Positions 63,726-64,000 of a DNA stretch of 64,000 bases are shown here, one piece after another. The stretch lies in NCBI RefSeq assembly GCF_901000735.1, contig NC_081543.1, forward strand, positions 28,728,771 through 28,792,770, written 5' to 3'. This DNA is from Corylus avellana. Its lineage: Eukaryota > Streptophyta > Magnoliopsida > Fagales > Betulaceae. The translations under genes and the position numbers were made by a program. The first letter of the stretch is position 1; the number at the start of each line of letters is the position of its first letter. The notes under the pieces were generated by a model. That model had not been told where the DNA came from and searched no databases. It worked only from the letters and a program-made list of their open reading frames with translations.

Positions 63726-64000
63726 TCTACTTGATGATACCCATTTCAGAATGGCTGGCAGTTTACTCCAATTTAAGTTCTCCAGGGAAGTGAAGAGTGT
63801 GCTTTTACCCATTGTTTAACAAATAGCAGTTTGTCGTGCCATGATCTAATCGTGCACAATATATTTTTTACTTATATCTATCCATCTTTTTCTAATGTAT
63901 CAGAAACTAGAATTTGAATTTACATCCATTGGCCTATTTGTTTAACTTTTATGAGTGAGCATTTTCTGTTTCTTTCTAGTACTTCTTTGTCAAATGTGGC
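63726..64000 (+). other. PLD 3' UTR and flank
   Basis: Matches in inverted orientation the sequence at 57960-58260, confirming that the duplication covered the 3' UTR. Confidence 0.75.

Overview
This window is nuclear DNA from a flowering plant. It has spliced genes with GT-AG introns, an AT-rich intergenic background, many microsatellites and a dense mix of plant transposable elements. Protein similarity and gene structure fit a eudicot. The GC-rich 'GGGGTGGCC / GGCCACCCC' repeat blocks and the heavy MITE load make me lean towards a woody rosid, but that is impression, not proof.

Layout. (1) 1-5629: HMG-CoA synthase (mevalonate pathway), plus strand, first coding exon outside the window. 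(2) 5.6-13.7 kb: repeats, including a PIF/Harbinger-like element carrying a GC-rich minisatellite, a possible LTR-element relic, a decayed LINE fragment, a three-unit degenerate repeat and a tRNA-derived SINE. (3) 13718-14821: an intact intronless class I TCP transcription factor with TCP-type sites upstream. (4) 14.8-21.6 kb: gene-free, with a second SINE copy (minus strand, clean target-site duplication) and a LTR-internal-LTR-internal-LTR array of a miniature retrotransposon (TRIM). (5) 21.6-25.1 and 33.8-41.9 kb: two tandem cucumisin-like subtilase copies, both broken by independent lesions. The second is also split by a 4.8-kb Copia-type LTR element that encodes gag but no pol. Between them lie a duplicated gag/coat-like coding relic, a LINE-like 3' tail and a large LTR-like segment. 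(6) 42831-45038 (minus): UDP-rhamnose synthesis epimerase/reductase (UER1, NRS/ER type). (7) 45.4-51.5 kb: nested and foldback MITEs. (8) 51745-55047: an STP-type hexose/H+ symporter whose third intron holds a 1.17-kb long-TIR transposon. (9) 55.4-63.7 kb: a C2-type phospholipase D of the beta/gamma clade, with a duplicated copy of its upstream region and an inverted fragment of a related PLD 3' end. This points to a rearranged PLD locus.

The intact genes (HMG-CoA synthase, TCP, UER1, STP, PLD) serve unrelated housekeeping, regulatory, cell-wall, transport and lipid-signalling roles. They are not a functional cluster. I found no convincing new multi-gene system. The most interesting material is the history of duplication, decay and transposon nesting. 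All exon boundaries were read by eye from splice signals and family similarity. Coding lengths of the intact models (STP 520 aa, UER1 302 aa, PLD 869 aa, TCP 367 aa, HMG-CoA synthase 439 aa visible) keep frame.
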